Part shown: piece by piece, positions 13,886 to 26,619 of the stretch
How the letters are laid out: each line of letters opens with the position of its first letter
How positions within the stretch are numbered: position 1 is the first letter of the stretch
From: Paragordius varius
Lineage: Eukaryota > Nematomorpha
Assembly (NCBI GenBank): GCA_964247055.1
Contig: OZ176053.1
Location: 1,364,001-1,428,000, forward strand
Reading direction: 5' to 3'
Length of the DNA stretch: 64,000 nucleotides
The notes under the pieces: generated by a model
What the model was told of the DNA's origin: nothing
Databases searched by the model: none
Seen by the model: the letters and a program-made list of their open reading frames with translations, nothing else
Translations under genes and position numbers: made by a program

Positions 13886-14284
13886 TTGAAGCCGTGTCCG
13901 GGTTTATTTTTACAACTTCAATCATTAGATTCATACGTCCAATGCAAGCTTGCTCAAAAACCTTTTATAATTTCCATAACAGTTTTTTACAGCAATAAAT
14001 TGCAATTGTAGTTATTATGGTTAAGTGGTTTTTGGTTTTTTTTCTTTAAGGCCATATTTGGTAAGATTATATAAATTTGATAAGAGTTGTATTATTTATA
14101 TCATTAATTTCCACTTCTAATAAGCTGTTATTTGATATGACTTTGGTTTTTTCTATCCATTTCATACCCATTGGTTCTTTAGACGCATTTTCCTGATAAC
14201 AGTTGAAAATAGTTTCTATCAGCTTAAACGGTAACCTGTGCGTAGTTGAGATTGTTTATTATTTTGGTTTGGTTATAAGTACTA

Positions 14285-14566
14285 CAGTAAAAATCGAGAT
14301 AATACTGACAAAACGTGAAAATTAAAGAAATATTTTTTCTTAAAAAGACAACCATACCTTTTAATATTGATTTTTTTAATATAACTCATTATTTTCAACT
14401 ACAAAGTATAATATAGAAATAAAAATTGGTAACAATCAATCATGTATTAGGATTATAATTAATGTTTTTTATAGGATATATTAAGGTTTAAAAAAGTATG
14501 GTTGTCTTCTGAAATAAAACTTGTCTTTGTATTCGTACGTTTTGTCCTTATAATTTCATTTTATCT
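14285..14566. mobile_element. Palindromic MITE copy
   Basis: Starts CAGTAAAAATCGAGATAATA after TA, has the AAGACAACCATACC and GTATGGTTGTCTT arms around a central spacer, and ends in a degraded right terminus near 14566. Confidence 0.75.
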
Positions 14567-14599
14567 AACTAGGGCAAAATGTGTTGCTTATTTAATCGT

Positions 14600-16880
14600 G
14601 AACCCTTCACAGGCGCGCCTAAAAATAAAGTAAAAAAGGTATAAATATCTTGCCCTAGTCAAACAATTTCAACAAAAAACGTATCCATAAAAATCGAATA
14701 CTTCGGATAGAAACTGGACAAGATAATTAACAAATGAAAAAAATATTCCAACCTTAACTTTGATCCAAACGTTAGGCAATCTTACAATAACAATGAAATT
14801 ATAGAAACTGAGCTCTTAAATGTATAATGTCTTCCTCACAACAAAGCCCTAGGATTTAACGAATCTCCATAGAAACACTAAAACACTTACAATCACCTAT
14901 CAAAATTTTATCCAGAATTTAGCAAAACTATTGAGATAAAAATTTACTTATTCCGAATTACCAAAATGGTAACCATAAAGTATGCAGCAACTACAAAATC
15001 GCAATTTAAAAAGCGTCAAAAATACACTCTGCAACATTGCCGTCAATTTTCCGAATCTTGAATTTTTAAAATTTGATTCTTTATAGTATTGGGAGGTCTG
15101 TGAAAAAACTTTTACTTATTAAGCTCGTTTTTGAAATAAGAGACTAAATTTGAACATTTCCAAAATTTTCTCGTTTGTAAATACTTTTCTCAAGTTAAAC
15201 ATATATTATGTGGTATAAAAACCCAACAATTTATCTTCAAAATGAAATGCAATATATTTTGTTTCAGTGGGCAAACCAAAATTAGATAATATTTTTTGAC
15301 ACAAATATTTTTTATTATTATATTAAATAACAATTTATGTTTTTGAATGTTAATAATGTTTGTTTAAATATACACGCCTTCTTTGCTGTTTTTCTATTTA
15401 AAAAAACTAAAATTTACTTAGCTATATATAATATACTCTTTATTTCATCTAACATTTTTGTATATAAATTCTCTGCCCTAAAAATATAATTCTAACAAAG
15501 AAATTTTTTGTTTATAAATTTAGGATGTCCGACGGGTAATGTGTTTTTCACACCGAAAAATCTGAGGATATTAAAACGGTAAGGGTTGACGTTTGTGGAT
15601 GGTATTATTCGAAACCGGTGGAGATACAAAAAACGATTTTATATAATTTTTTTGTTTCATGAATCTTAAAAAATTAACAATATATCGATTTGCAGCTAAA
15701 TACCATGCATGGACCATTAAGAAAGATTATATATGGTATCGTATGTAATATAAAATCAGCCAAAGGACTGACATTTTTCTAATACTAAACTGATAAAAGA
15801 AAATTAAATCAGCTAATACACTGCATCATATAATTTTTAAAGGTAATTTATTTTATACCTTATGAAAGTGCCATCTTTATATTCAACATAATAAGGAGAT
15901 TATATAATTATAATTTACAGCAATTTTTTCTGCCACTAGATTTTTTACAATTTCTGTACTATCATTTTATTAGTTTATCTGAATAAAAATTATAATTCCT
16001 AACAACTCATTATAATATTTTTTATGATTATGCGTCCTCTTTATCAAAATTTTATTATTTTTTTAAACAGACAGCAAATGCCCATTTGTAATATATCATT
16101 CGAAAGAGCAATGAAAACTATATACTAATTGTTTTACATCGATAATTTATACTGGACATTGAAAGCGACAAACGCGCGAAGCGAGAGCGTTTTAATATTT
16201 TTTAAAACTAATGGTTGAAAATAGTTCAAACTTTGTGTAGATGGCATGAATGACCAAAAAAGATAACCAAAAAAGTTTTTTTGGTTGAACATAATTATTT
16301 CTTTTATGTCATTACAGCCATTTTTAAATTTTTTGTTTTTTAAAAATTTATCTTATAAATAATAATTTATTTTAGAATGCTTATAATTTCAAAATTTTAA
16401 AGACTAAAATATATAGGTTATGGTTTAATCTTTGATCATGGAATAATTTTCCAGATGTAATTATGCATTTTATTATCATTAGGTAAATAATTTTATTAAT
16501 AATAATTTTTATATAAAAGCAAACCAAAACTAATAAACCAGATAACAAAATATGAAAAAATAAAAAACAATATCAGTTTTATGATATAGTTTTTCTACTG
16601 AATAATATCTAGTAAAATTAAAAAATATTTTTTAATATAGTTTCAAAAAATTTTCTGTCTTTTAAGTGTAAAAAAAACGCCATCTTTTGAGCTGAGAATT
16701 TATAAAACCCTAACTATATGATTATAAGCTATTGTAATGAAAATATCTCTTAAAAGGATAATAAACCATAATATTTCAAATTTTATCATAATTTTTTGAA
16801 TTAACCTTATCCCGATCGATATTCTCTTAATATTTTAAAAACTAGATCGTCAACAAATAAATTTTTTTGCGGCAAATGAA
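14600..16880. other. AT-rich non-coding DNA
   Basis: No gene was found. A short CG-containing block, GCGACAAACGCGCGAAGCGA near 16160-16180, stands out against the AT background and may be the end of an old repeat. Confidence 0.4.
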
Positions 16881-17079
16881 TCGCTGGTCATAAGCTATCT
16901 CATGAAAAAAAAAATTATTTTGTTAAATTTTTTGCACACAGTATATTATATCTGAAATTAAACAACAGAAATTTTTAATTTATTATAATAAACAAATTTA
17001 TTTATAATTTGTTGTATCGGGATTCAAAGTGGTAGGTTTTGAATATTGTGGCTTTTTACCAAGATAGCTGGGTCTCTGG

Positions 17080-17165
17080 GTGGCTGACCCAATGAGTATA
17101 CTGGGTCCAACACTATTTGCAAAACCTTTGAGTGAACAAGGAAAAATTAGAATTGTAATAATAGC
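17080..17165 (+). mobile_element. Possible LINE reverse-transcriptase fragment
   Basis: One frame reads PMSILGPTLFAKPL, which resembles the reverse-transcriptase motif GVPQGSILGPTLF. Only about 30 residues can be read, so this is tentative. Confidence 0.35.
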
Positions 17166-17596
17166 TTAAACTTCAAACAAAAAACAATAAAATATCGAAT
17201 TGAATCTTTGCAAAAAAATTAAATTCCAACGTAGCAGTGTTAAATTTTAATAGAGAGGTAATTAGTGAAACCCGATTTTGAATTTATTGTGTTGGTTTGC
17301 GAAACGAGGATTGGAGATTTAAATTTATTTCCATTAGAATATAATTATACAATATAAACAAAAATTAAGGCAAATATTTTGAACACTGTACCTTAAACTT
17401 GATTTTTACACTTATTTTTTTATTTGCACAGTATGAAACAGATATTTAATAACACAATCATAGATATATATTTTTAAATGTAATAATTGAAATTTTAATG
17501 AAAAATGTAACCCCATCAACTATTGAATTTTTAGATATCTATGTGTAATGAGTTTTTAAATATTTGCATTTCTATTCCCTGTTTCGCAACACGAAA

Positions 17597-19872
17597 CTAT
17601 AGATACATTATGCATTTTAATGTATGTTCAGTAATTTTATTGCCAGTCAAAAAACATAAATGGTTTATCAAATGCGAAAAATACTGACCCACAAAATTAT
17701 TTCGTAGTACACATATAAAAGATTTTTGACGTGAGAATTAACATAGGCTTTAATTTGATGGGTATTTTGTAATGTTAAATTTTGAAAAAATCATAGCAAT
17801 TTATGTTAACATTTGAAATATTGTTGTTACGTATCTAGATGCGGAATTTTGTGAGATTATTTATGTTAATTATTCATTCAATAATTAATATTTTTCAACA
17901 TGATAAATACTTGTATTAATCAAAATTGGTATTAGTATTTTATATAGTTGTTAGTTTAATTAAAAAACACAGGTAAATATCTCTTTGTGAAAATTTAAAT
18001 ATATTTTAGATTTTTGTCTTTTATGTTTTGCCTTTATATTTAATAATTTTAAGTATTTCAGACATTTTAATCAGGTAAAAATTCGGTTTTTAAATTTAGT
18101 CAAATTGTATTTGTTTTTTTATGTAACATTGTTAATTGTAATCAATTACTACATATTTTGGACATTATAATAAATACAGGTAAAAATTGCGGTTTTTAAT
18201 AAATTTAATAAAAATTTAGTTTTTTTGTTTTTTAGGTCTTGCATTGTTAATTGTAATTAATTAATGTAGCAAATTTTTCGTGCTGTTTTGGTTGCTAAAA
18301 AGAAAATGTAAAAGAAAACTGTAAAAAGATCATTTTTAATTTTTTTTATAATGAAAAAAGTCATTTTTTGCAAATATTATAAAGCTATTTTTATATTAAT
18401 TAGGGGATTCTAACAATGAGAATGTGTTAGCTCCCAAAAATATTTCGGATTGTGACAGCTATGTTTATAATAAAGAGATAGTGATTATAATTTTTACAAA
18501 CTCAATAATCTTTTTTTATTTAGATGATCACCCGGATTATAAAGAATATTGAACAAGTGTATAAATTATAATGTTACTGATAATAAGACTCCCACACTAT
18601 TGCAATCACTATTTTCAAAATTCAACTGTCCTATCATATGATGATATTAATCATTAAATTGTCGCAAATATAACATTCAAGACGGTCAAAGACAATAATG
18701 ATATAGATCGACCATAAAGCTGGATGATTCCAACATTGAATTATGATTTATATTAAAATAATTTATTTTATATAAATAAATTTATTTATATCTTAAAATA
18801 ATATGCTTCTTATTCTTAGTTTTTGGAGGGTGATTGAAAATATCGGCTATATTTTGTGTGATTTAATTAGTAGAAGGTCTTTATTATCGATCTTTTAAAC
18901 CTCTAAAATTTTTAATAAATATATTTTATTTGCATCCATATATCGATGTTTATGTGAATATAGATTATTTTTCATATTGGTTGGTATTTATAATTACATA
19001 TAAAACCGAAAAACATTGATTTTTACCTGTCTTTATTATAGTATCTAAAAAATATTTCAAGACTATGTATAATTTTCAATGCAAAACCTAAAAAACAAAA
19101 TTTTTTTTGGATAATACATAAATTTTCTTAAACTAAAATTTTACCTGTATTTATTAAATGTCCATATGTAGTAATTAATTACAAATAACAATGCGAAACC
19201 TAAAAAACAAAAAAAACTAAATTTTTACTAAATTTATTAAAAACCGCAATTTTTACCTGTATATATTAAAATATCCAAAATTTGTAGTAATTAATTACAA
19301 TTAACAATGTTACATAAAAAAAACAAAAAAATTAAATTTGTCTAAATATAAAACCAAATTCTTACCTGATCAAAATGTCTGAAATACTTAAAATTATTAA
19401 TAATTATAAATGCAAAACATAAAAAACAAAAATAAATCTAATTAGATTTTCACAAATATATATTTACCTGTGTTTTTTTAATTAGTAATAACATCTATAT
19501 AAAATTATAATACCAATATTGATTAATACAAATATTTAGCATGTTGAAAATATTTATCATAAAATTTAGGAATAATTAACATAAAAAATCTTAAAATACG
19601 TATTTTACTATTTATTAATTTATCCCACAAAATTCCGCATCTAAATACGTAACAACATTATTACAAATGTTATCATAAATTGCTATAATATTCTCAAAAT
19701 TTAACATCACAAAATATCCATTAAATTAAAGCCTATGTTAATTCTCATGTCAATCCTCTTTCATATGTGTACTACGAAATAATTTCGTGGGTCAGTACGC
19801 ATTGGATAAACCATTTATGTTATTGGACTGGCAATAAAATTACTGAACATACATTAAAATGCATACTGTAAT
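17597..19872. repeat. Imperfect 2.3-kb palindrome with internal tandem units
   Basis: The left arm (about 17597-18270) is repeated in reverse orientation as the right arm (about 19010-19872). Paired landmarks are TGTATGTTCAGTAATTTTAT with its complement near 19830, the GTACACAT block, GTTACGTATCTAGATGCGGA with CGCATCTAAATACGTAAC, and AAAAACACAGGTAAATAT with its complement near 19465. Each arm holds tandem units of about 105 bp marked by CAGGTAAAAATT and TGTTAATTGTAATTAATT. About 740 bases of unrelated sequence lie between the arms. No coding region is seen. Confidence 0.85.
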
Positions 19873-19899
19873 AGATCAATGGGTGGAACGATGAATAAA

Positions 19900-21090
19900 A
19901 AAAGGAAATACTTTACGTATTTCCTGTGCTGACTTTTTCATTAATTTTAATAAAAAGAACATCTGATTTACCCTTGAGTTTCCTAAAACAAAAAACATGC
20001 CTAAAACTGAATAACTATACCTATGGAAAAATTAATAGCAATATTAACCTAATATTTATATTTTAGATATCCCATAGTTTAAATATATCTATAATCTTAT
20101 ATGTAGTATTGCAAAAAAAGGCATTTAAAAAATTACCGACTCTTCATGGAAACAAATCATATTCATGAAATAGATCAAATTAGATAGACATTGTTAAAAC
20201 GAAAACCGCAAAGAAAAAATATAATCAAAGTACTGTGGAAACTTTATCATAAAAGATCGCCCAGAATTGGAAGATACATTTCTAAATTATAAGGACAATC
20301 TAATCTACATTTTAAAATAATAAATAATAAAGCTTAAATGATTTATCAGTTAATCTGATGATAAAATAATAGTTAATTATATGAATTTAAATTTGGCAAT
20401 AATCACATAAGATATTAATTAACTTTAAATTTGTGGCTTGCAAACCATAAGAAATGAGATTTGTTAAAAATTGCCCCCCCCCCCTTCCCAAAAACAGCCC
20501 AATAGTAATTTGATCAGGATCTGCGAAATCTTAAAATTTTTTTATTTTTGTCGCGGACTCAGGGCTTCTCCTCTTTTTTCATCGAAATCAGGGATAGAGT
20601 ATTTGTCATAAAGTTTATTGTTTGATTATTTAATCGTTGAATTTGTTTCATATCATATATATTGTTTCACTTATGTGATTTACATTTTTTGTTTCTTACT
20701 AATTTGTAAATCTCTATACTGCAGTCCAAATATGCTGGAAAAATATAAAATATAAAACAAACGTATTAGCTCTGACTGCTTGTTTGTATCCTCTACTATG
20801 GATAGGAATACAATTTTTAAATATTTAAGAATTTAGCATCTTAAACAAAATGTAGGCTCCCCTTATGTAAATTTTTTTACTTGAAAAAAGCGTTTCATTA
20901 AAAACTATAAGGGTTTTTTATTTTTTTATTCACTCCAAATTAAGTAATCTCTTAAATCTAAGAAAACAGCGTTTAAAGTTTGCCGAGAAAATTAATAGTG
21001 ACAAATGGTGGGTTTTATTAGCCTACCTTTGTGACATTACTTATAAATTTAGTATTTTTAATACAAGTTTTTAAGGGAGCAAAATAATAA
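19900..21090. other. AT-rich non-coding DNA with a poly-C run
   Basis: No gene was seen. A run of about 12 C near 20475-20488 is unusual for this sequence. Confidence 0.4.
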
Positions 21091-21189
21091 CCCAATTTGC
21101 TAATCAAATATTCGTTTATGAAGAAATTTTAATAGTATATAAACAAGAATTTTTAAATAAAGCACCCCTATATTTTCCAACAATTCATG

Positions 21190-21480
21190 AAGAAAATATG
21201 GAATTTACCGCGGAGATTAATTTAATAATAGACAGTTATTTAACATTTTTATCTAATGAGATGGATTCAGATTTCAAGAATTAGGAATTAGAAATTGCGC
21301 AAAACTCGTTGAAAATCCATGACATATTATCTAATATCAAGCTACCCGAGGGTTTCGGTTTTGATCAGGCTATCAGAGGAATTCGTAGATTTTAGAAATG
21401 ATTTCAATCTGGAGGCTATATTGTAGATAACAAAGATATATAGTGTTTTGGCAAGATGTGCCAAATAAATATCACGATAT
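21190..21480 (+). mobile_element. Relic of hAT-type coding sequence
   Basis: The plus frame begins MEFTAEINLIIDSYLTFLSN and is soon interrupted. The same sequence occurs in reverse orientation inside the hAT copy at 11801-13048 (about 12060-12400), including the GGCAAGATGTGCCAAATAA block. The assignment to hAT rests on that link. Confidence 0.55.
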
Positions 21481-21529
21481 AAAAAAATGTGCTCAAGTTA
21501 TCCTACTGTTTTTCCCTCAACTTACACAT

Positions 21530-22085
21530 TTATTAAAAACCGCGATTTTTACCTCTATAAAATGTCAATATTTAAAAGTTGACAATGAAAAACATAAAAA
21601 CAAAAACAATCTATAATCTACTTAAATTTCACAAATATATAACCTGTGTTTTTTTGATTAGTAATAACAACTATATAAAATAATAATACAAATTTCGAAT
21701 ACAAGTATTTATCATTTTAAAAAATATTAATTATTATTATTGAATAATTAACATAATTAATCCTATAATACCTATTTTACTATTTATTCATATATCTACC
21801 CACAAAATTCCGCATCTGAATATGTAACAACAATATTTCAAAAGTTAACATAAATTGCTATAATATTCTCAAAATTTAACATTACAAAATATCCATCAAA
21901 TTTAGCCTATTTTAATTCTCACGTCAATCCTCTTTAATATGTGTACTACGAAATAATTTTGTGAATCAGTATTTTACGCATTTGATAAACCATTTATGTT
22001 ATTTGACTGGCAATAAAATTACTGAACATACATTGCAAAAAATTTAACAAAATATTTTTATTCATGAGATAGATTATGAAGAAAC
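21530..22085. repeat. Extra copy of the palindrome right arm
   Basis: Matches 19210-19860 in the same orientation with short deletions, ending at GACTGGCAATAAAATTACTG. It runs on into TTGCAAAAAATTTAACAAAA..CATGAGATAG (22035-22085), the reverse complement of 16885-16935. The palindrome may therefore belong to a larger inverted structure. Confidence 0.75.
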
Positions 22086-22249
22086 ATATAAAGGTGCAAT
22101 CACACAATATGATTTTAGTTTTAATTTTTAAAATAAATCCTGCGAATAACTTTAATATTAATTGTAAAAAATATTAGTTTTCTAAAAAAATTAAGGGTAT
22201 CGCAATTGCTATCTGCTCTAATTGATATTTGACAAGAAGCCGTACGACT

Positions 22250-22345
22250 TCAATAAAGGCTTTAAATATTACCCATAAAAAGGTAAAAATTATAGTATAG
22301 CGGTTTTTTTCCGTTAACCTTCAATTTGAGGCCTTTACACCAGTA
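22250..22345 (+). repeat. Single monomer fragment of the 160-bp array family
   Basis: AATAAAGGCTTTAAATATTA, TATAGTATAGCGGTTTT and GAGGCCTTTA match the outer part of the array near 47260-47320, same orientation. Confidence 0.75.
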
Positions 22346-22456
22346 AACAATACATTAGTGTGAATACACCGTTTTTAAAATCCTATAAGATCATAGCTAT
22401 CAAATAATATTTTGGATCATTTTATTGTCCTTTTTTTCACTGGGAAAATCCTTGAT

Positions 22457-22625
22457 GTTGCGAAAATTTGGTGGTACATGTAAAAGGGGCCAAAGAAGGA
22501 TAAGGTGGGTGGGTATTAATCAAGAAACCCATGCATCCTCGGTACTCAACATTAAAACTAAAAATCGCAATCTAAGGAGAAATTAAATAAAAATGCACCA
22601 AGTCGACCTCAACTGTAGCAAAACA
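22457..22625 (+). mobile_element. LINE 3' tail fragment (duplicated block A)
   Basis: Contains GTAAAAGGGGCCAAAGAAGG and ACCCATGCATCCT, the DNA behind the KRGRRRT...MDNI-like end of LINE ORF2 seen intact at 28370-28520. It belongs to a duplicated block that recurs at 23204-23480 and 28360-28640. Confidence 0.65.
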
Positions 22626-23156
22626 CACACAAAGCTTTTTGTACAATATTTGAATATAATGTCTGATAATTATACTTTATAGAAACCGAAAAGTATTCTC
22701 AAAACAACACGAATGGCTCATGTGCCTCATTTTTACCGCCGTAAAATAAATGGGCTGTACAAAGATTTTATAGATGTTAATTGATATATTTAATTTAAAA
22801 CTAAAAACAACGGAAATCCTAATAACTTTACTACTTATTTTTGTTTATTACTTACTAAAAATTCTAATCAGGTTAAAAATAATATTCGAAAAACAACAAT
22901 TTTTTCCATTAATCTTTCTTCAAAAACGATCTGAGTTAAATGGGTACGGATATTAAAATATATCTTTTTCCAAAACATATAAAAGCTAAGTATTTAACCT
23001 TTAGTAATCAGCTAAATAGTTCTCATTACTGATCAATGTAGAACACAGAGATATACTATACAATGGTAATGGAAATTACGATTTATAGTTAATAATTACA
23101 CAAATCTATGATGTTTTGAAAACATTAATTTGTGATATGCATGTGCGTATACGTCT

Positions 23157-23203
23157 AAGAAATTTATCCAAAAAACGGTGGTCTGAAGAAAGGAAATCCG
23201 ACA
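23157..23203 (-). pseudogene. Truncated fourth copy of the secreted Phe/Gly peptide gene
   Basis: The minus strand reads GFPFFRPPFFG and stop, identical to the C-terminus of the three intact paralogues. Sequence then switches abruptly, at ACATGTAAAAGGG, into the LINE-tail block of the neighbouring duplicate. Everything upstream of the last dozen codons is missing. Confidence 0.85.
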
Positions 23204-23300
23204 TGTAAAAGGGACCGAAGAAGGACAAGGTGGGTGGGCAATATCCTACAAGAAACCCATGCATCCTTGGCAGCACTCAACATAACTAAGTTTTATAAAT
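23204..23300 (+). mobile_element. LINE 3' tail fragment (duplicated block B)
   Basis: Repeats the segment at 22478 onward (GTAAAAGGG, GAAGAAGGACAAGGTGGGTG, CCCATGCATCCT). It starts exactly where the peptide-gene relic ends. Confidence 0.65.
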
Positions 23301-23847
23301 ATTGCAAAAAGTCGACCTCAACTGTACAAAAACACAGACACACACAAAGCTTTTTGTACAATATTTGAATAATGTCTGATAATTATACTTTATCCAAAGT
23401 TCCCGAAAATTAAACTTCAAACAACACGAATGGGTTATGTGCCTCATTTTTACCGCCGTAAAATAGGTAGGCTGTGCAAAGATATTCAATTAATTTAAAA
23501 CTAAAAAACAACATAAATCCTAATAAGTTTACGACTTATTCTGGTTTATTACTTATTAAAATTTCTAATCCGGCTTAAAAATAATAATCGCAAAAATAAC
23601 ATGTTTTCCATAAATCTTTCTTCAAAAACGATCTAAGTTGGATTGGAATGGATATAGGAATATATCTTTTTCCAAAACATAAAAGCTAAGTACTTACACG
23701 ACTATAAGTAGAACACAGGAATAGTGTATACAATGTTAATGAGAATTACGATTTATTGTTAAAAATTACACAAATAGAGTTAAATATACTTTAAAAACAT
23801 TAATTTAAATGTGTGAGTATGCATGTGTGGGTATACATATAACAAAT

Positions 23848-24355
23848 TTATCCAAAAAACGGTGGTCTGAAGAATGGAAATCCGCCGAATCCAGGAAAAC
23901 CGAAACCGGGAAAGCCAAAGCCTGGGAAACCGGGTCTGAAACCAAATCCGGGAAATCCGCCAAAACCGGGTCTAAATGGAAACCGTCCTGGCAAAAATCG
24001 AGCTTCACTTTGAGAATCCAACAGTATCGTAGCAATAACCTATATGCATTCAGTTAAAAGTAAAAAAATATATGCGAGATACAGTAGGCTAAATATCTTA
24101 AAAATACAGTTATTTTTTAAATATAAATCATTATTGGTTAGGCTGCAAAAGTATTATAAAAGGTAAATAGTTTATATAGTTAGGATGTTGTGTTTGTCAA
24201 AAAAATCCCGGTTTAAAAGTGCATATGGTTGCATTTTAGAAAAAATATTTGACTTTTAATTTTTACCATTTGTCTGTATTTTAATTTTAGAGAAATAAAA
24301 AATAATATGATTTTACCAATAAGGCGAGAATATTGAAGATTTGAGATGATGCCAT
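23848..24355 (-). CDS. Small secreted Phe/Gly/Pro-rich peptide, copy 1
   Basis: Two exons: 24317-24355 (ATG plus 12 codons) and 23848-24039, joined in phase 0 across a 277-base intron, giving 76 residues. The N-terminus MASSQIFNILALLVIATILL is a clear signal peptide, with cleavage expected near SQSEA. The mature part is about 50 residues of GFP/GFGF/RPGF repeats that start RFLPGRF and end FFRPPFFG. It has no cysteines. Such repeats occur in secreted structural, silk-like, cuticle and salivary proteins; the role here is not known. Copies 2 and 3 share start, splice site and most codons. A TATA box lies about 100 bases upstream. The intron holds a decayed half of a MITE, also present in copy 2 but absent from copy 3. 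Confidence 0.87.
24190..24295. mobile_element. Decayed half-MITE in the peptide-gene intron
   Basis: TATGGTTGCATTTTAGAAAAAATATTTGACTT and the following TTTTTACCATTTGTCTGTAT stretch match the right arm of the palindromic MITE family. A matching segment lies at 29390-29455 in copy 2. Confidence 0.6.
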
Positions 24356-24453
24356 GGTATGATTTGCACTGGGAGGAAGTTTAGGAGTTAATAATAGAAA
24401 TTATTGGAATAATTGATGTAAAATATGTATGAATAATGTTGAAAAGTATCGGC

Positions 24454-24461
24454 TATTTATA
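24454..24461 (-). promoter_or_regulatory. TATA box of peptide gene copy 1
   Basis: The minus strand reads AAAGGTATAAATAGCC, about 100 bases before the ATG. The same box stands 95 and 106 bases before the ATG of copies 2 and 3, so it is conserved where nearby spacer has changed. Confidence 0.75.
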
Positions 24462-24499
24462 CCTTTTTTGTAATACCTATATCAATCACAAAAACCCTC

Positions 24500-26028
24500 T
24501 TATGTAATAAAAAATATGGTTTAATTGATACGATTATATAATCGTATTACATAGTTTCTCTAACATTAATCCACAATCAATTACACTTATAATTTACATT
24601 TTGTTTTTTTCTATTATTAAAAAGTTTGTTGTCCACTCGTATAGGGACATGTTAGGATTAGTTCAAGAATATACAGTAATTTATTAATCTTGTGAGTGTA
24701 TTTCTAGCTAATTTACCTCACTAAAACTTGATGGGTTTTAGGGTTAGCCAATATCGATATTTTAATAAGTTAACCTTAATTAGCTATATGTAATTAATCA
24801 ATCACTGTCCACAGTGTATTGCGATTTAACAGCCAAATTAAATTGGGAAATAGTTTAAAAAAATCTTTTAAGGACTCTACAAAATATCATTTATTTTGAA
24901 ACCAACCCTGAGAGCTTTAAAATTATTAGCAAAAGATATTAATTTGTAATATAATTAACCTTGTATATCTGGTATAATAATAGTTCCAAATTAATGCTAT
25001 ATTATGTAATACGTTTATCGGCCAATAAAATAATGTTGGTTTAAATTTTCCTATAAATTTCGTTTATTCAATAAAATTAATTTTTTATTACCGACTTTCA
25101 GTCTAATCTAAAAACGATTTGGAGATATTACACCAAGTCAAATGTTTAATGTAGATTACTATTGACGAGCTCTTTCGCAAATTAATAATGTTTCTTTTTT
25201 TAATGGCATTATATCAGTGAATTTTATAAGGAATAAAATTAAAATAGTTATAGAATTTTTTAATTATACTTTATCCATTTTTCATAAGTAAAGTGTATAG
25301 TTGGACGTTATGATATGCAAACAGTATTGATAATATCTAGTTACTTTATGTTATAAGGCTCTGAGATTGTATAATCTCATCAAAATTTAGCTCAAAGAGC
25401 AGCAATTTAAAACTACTTCAATCTTTTGAATATTAACCATATTTAGCGATTCTACAAGCCAGGCTAGGTTGTCCAACACAAATAGAACTGCGGGTTAATC
25501 TTTTAAGTTCTTTTTTCAACTCCTATCGTAAAAAATAAATATGTTATGAGATATTGTATTCTACACAAATTAATTTTTCTAATTCCAAATGAAAAATAGT
25601 GAATTGGTTTTATATTAAATGAAATCGCTTTAATATATTTTTATCCTCTTTTGCTAAAGATTATGTTTAACGAATGGCATTATGATCAAAAGCGCGATTC
25701 TTCAACACAAATGGTCTGACGGGCTGCATTCGAAGTTAGATTTTAAACATAAAACGGTATAAAAAAAATTAAGAAGATAATATCATTACTAAATATTTAT
25801 TTTGCTAGTTTTTGGGAGAAATTTGAAAAGAGTCAAAGAGTTTTTCTTCGAAATATTAATTAAATTAAAATTTTGTAAATATTTTTGAATATAATGGAAT
25901 CTAGGAGGTTATATTAGGTAATTGTTCAAATAGTTTGTTGTGAGCACCAATTGGACACCATTTAAAGTAAAGTTTTTTACTGACCACTAATATACGGAAT
26001 TACACGGGCATAATCAGTCATTTATGCA

Positions 26029-26068
<40 letters not shown>

Positions 26069-26280
26069 GTAAAAAAACGAAATTCCCCCCTTTTAAAAAA
26101 CTCCACAAAAATTGTGTTGATAAAATTTTAGGAATACGTTCCCTCCCAATCAAAAGCAGTAATAAAGCATGTTTTTATGTGCCGAATATAGTACCTTTTT
26201 AACACTATTTAGTCCTTCCTCCCGTTTAATTTGAAAAAATAGGCATTTGAATAAATTTGATAGCTATCATTTGAGCTAGT
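24500..26280. other. Non-coding DNA; (TA)n tract
   Basis: The first few hundred bases (to about 24680) repeat sequence upstream of copy 2 (about 29650-29850) and so are part of the gene duplication. A TA-repeat tract lies at about 26031-26063. I see no gene. Confidence 0.5.
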
Positions 26281-26287
26281 TATGAGA

Positions 26288-26610
26288 CTATACAAAATCA
26301 TTAGTGGTATAAAGTTGTTGTTGCCAAGGTCGATTCCGACCAACTGCAACATTGAAAATATAACTTTTCCATTCATTACGAATACAAGATGTGGTGTTTA
26401 GTTTGGATACGATTTGTTGGGTTTCTTTGAGGATTTTATTGATCCAACGAGTTCTTCTTCTCCCTCTTTTACGAGCACCACTCACTTTTTCCAGCATCAA
26501 TGTGACTTTTGAAGTGAGTTAGATCTCATAATGTGGCCGAAATAGGATAGTTTTTGTCGTATTAGGCTGCCCAGTAGTTACAGTTTCGGATTAATTCTTT
26601 TATAAAATAA
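26288..26610 (-). mobile_element. LINE ORF2 C-terminal fragment
   Basis: The minus strand reads LSYFGHIMRS, then MLEKVSGARKRGRRRTRWIN, the usual end of non-LTR retrotransposon ORF2 (FGH...KRGRRRTRW). A stop or frame change separates the two parts. It is the same LINE family as the plus-strand fragment at 27885-28520. Confidence 0.75.
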
Positions 26611-26619
26611 TCCCAGTAT

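Noticed and set aside
16155-16200. CG-rich GCGCGAAGCGAGAGCG motif as a regulatory site
   Set aside because: A single occurrence in intergenic DNA with no gene near; it could be the end of an old repeat.
23809-24057. Plus-strand open frame over peptide copy 1 (also 34371-34571 over copy 3)
   Set aside because: Antisense to the peptide exon. It has no signal peptide, promoter or conserved start, whereas the minus strand has all three.
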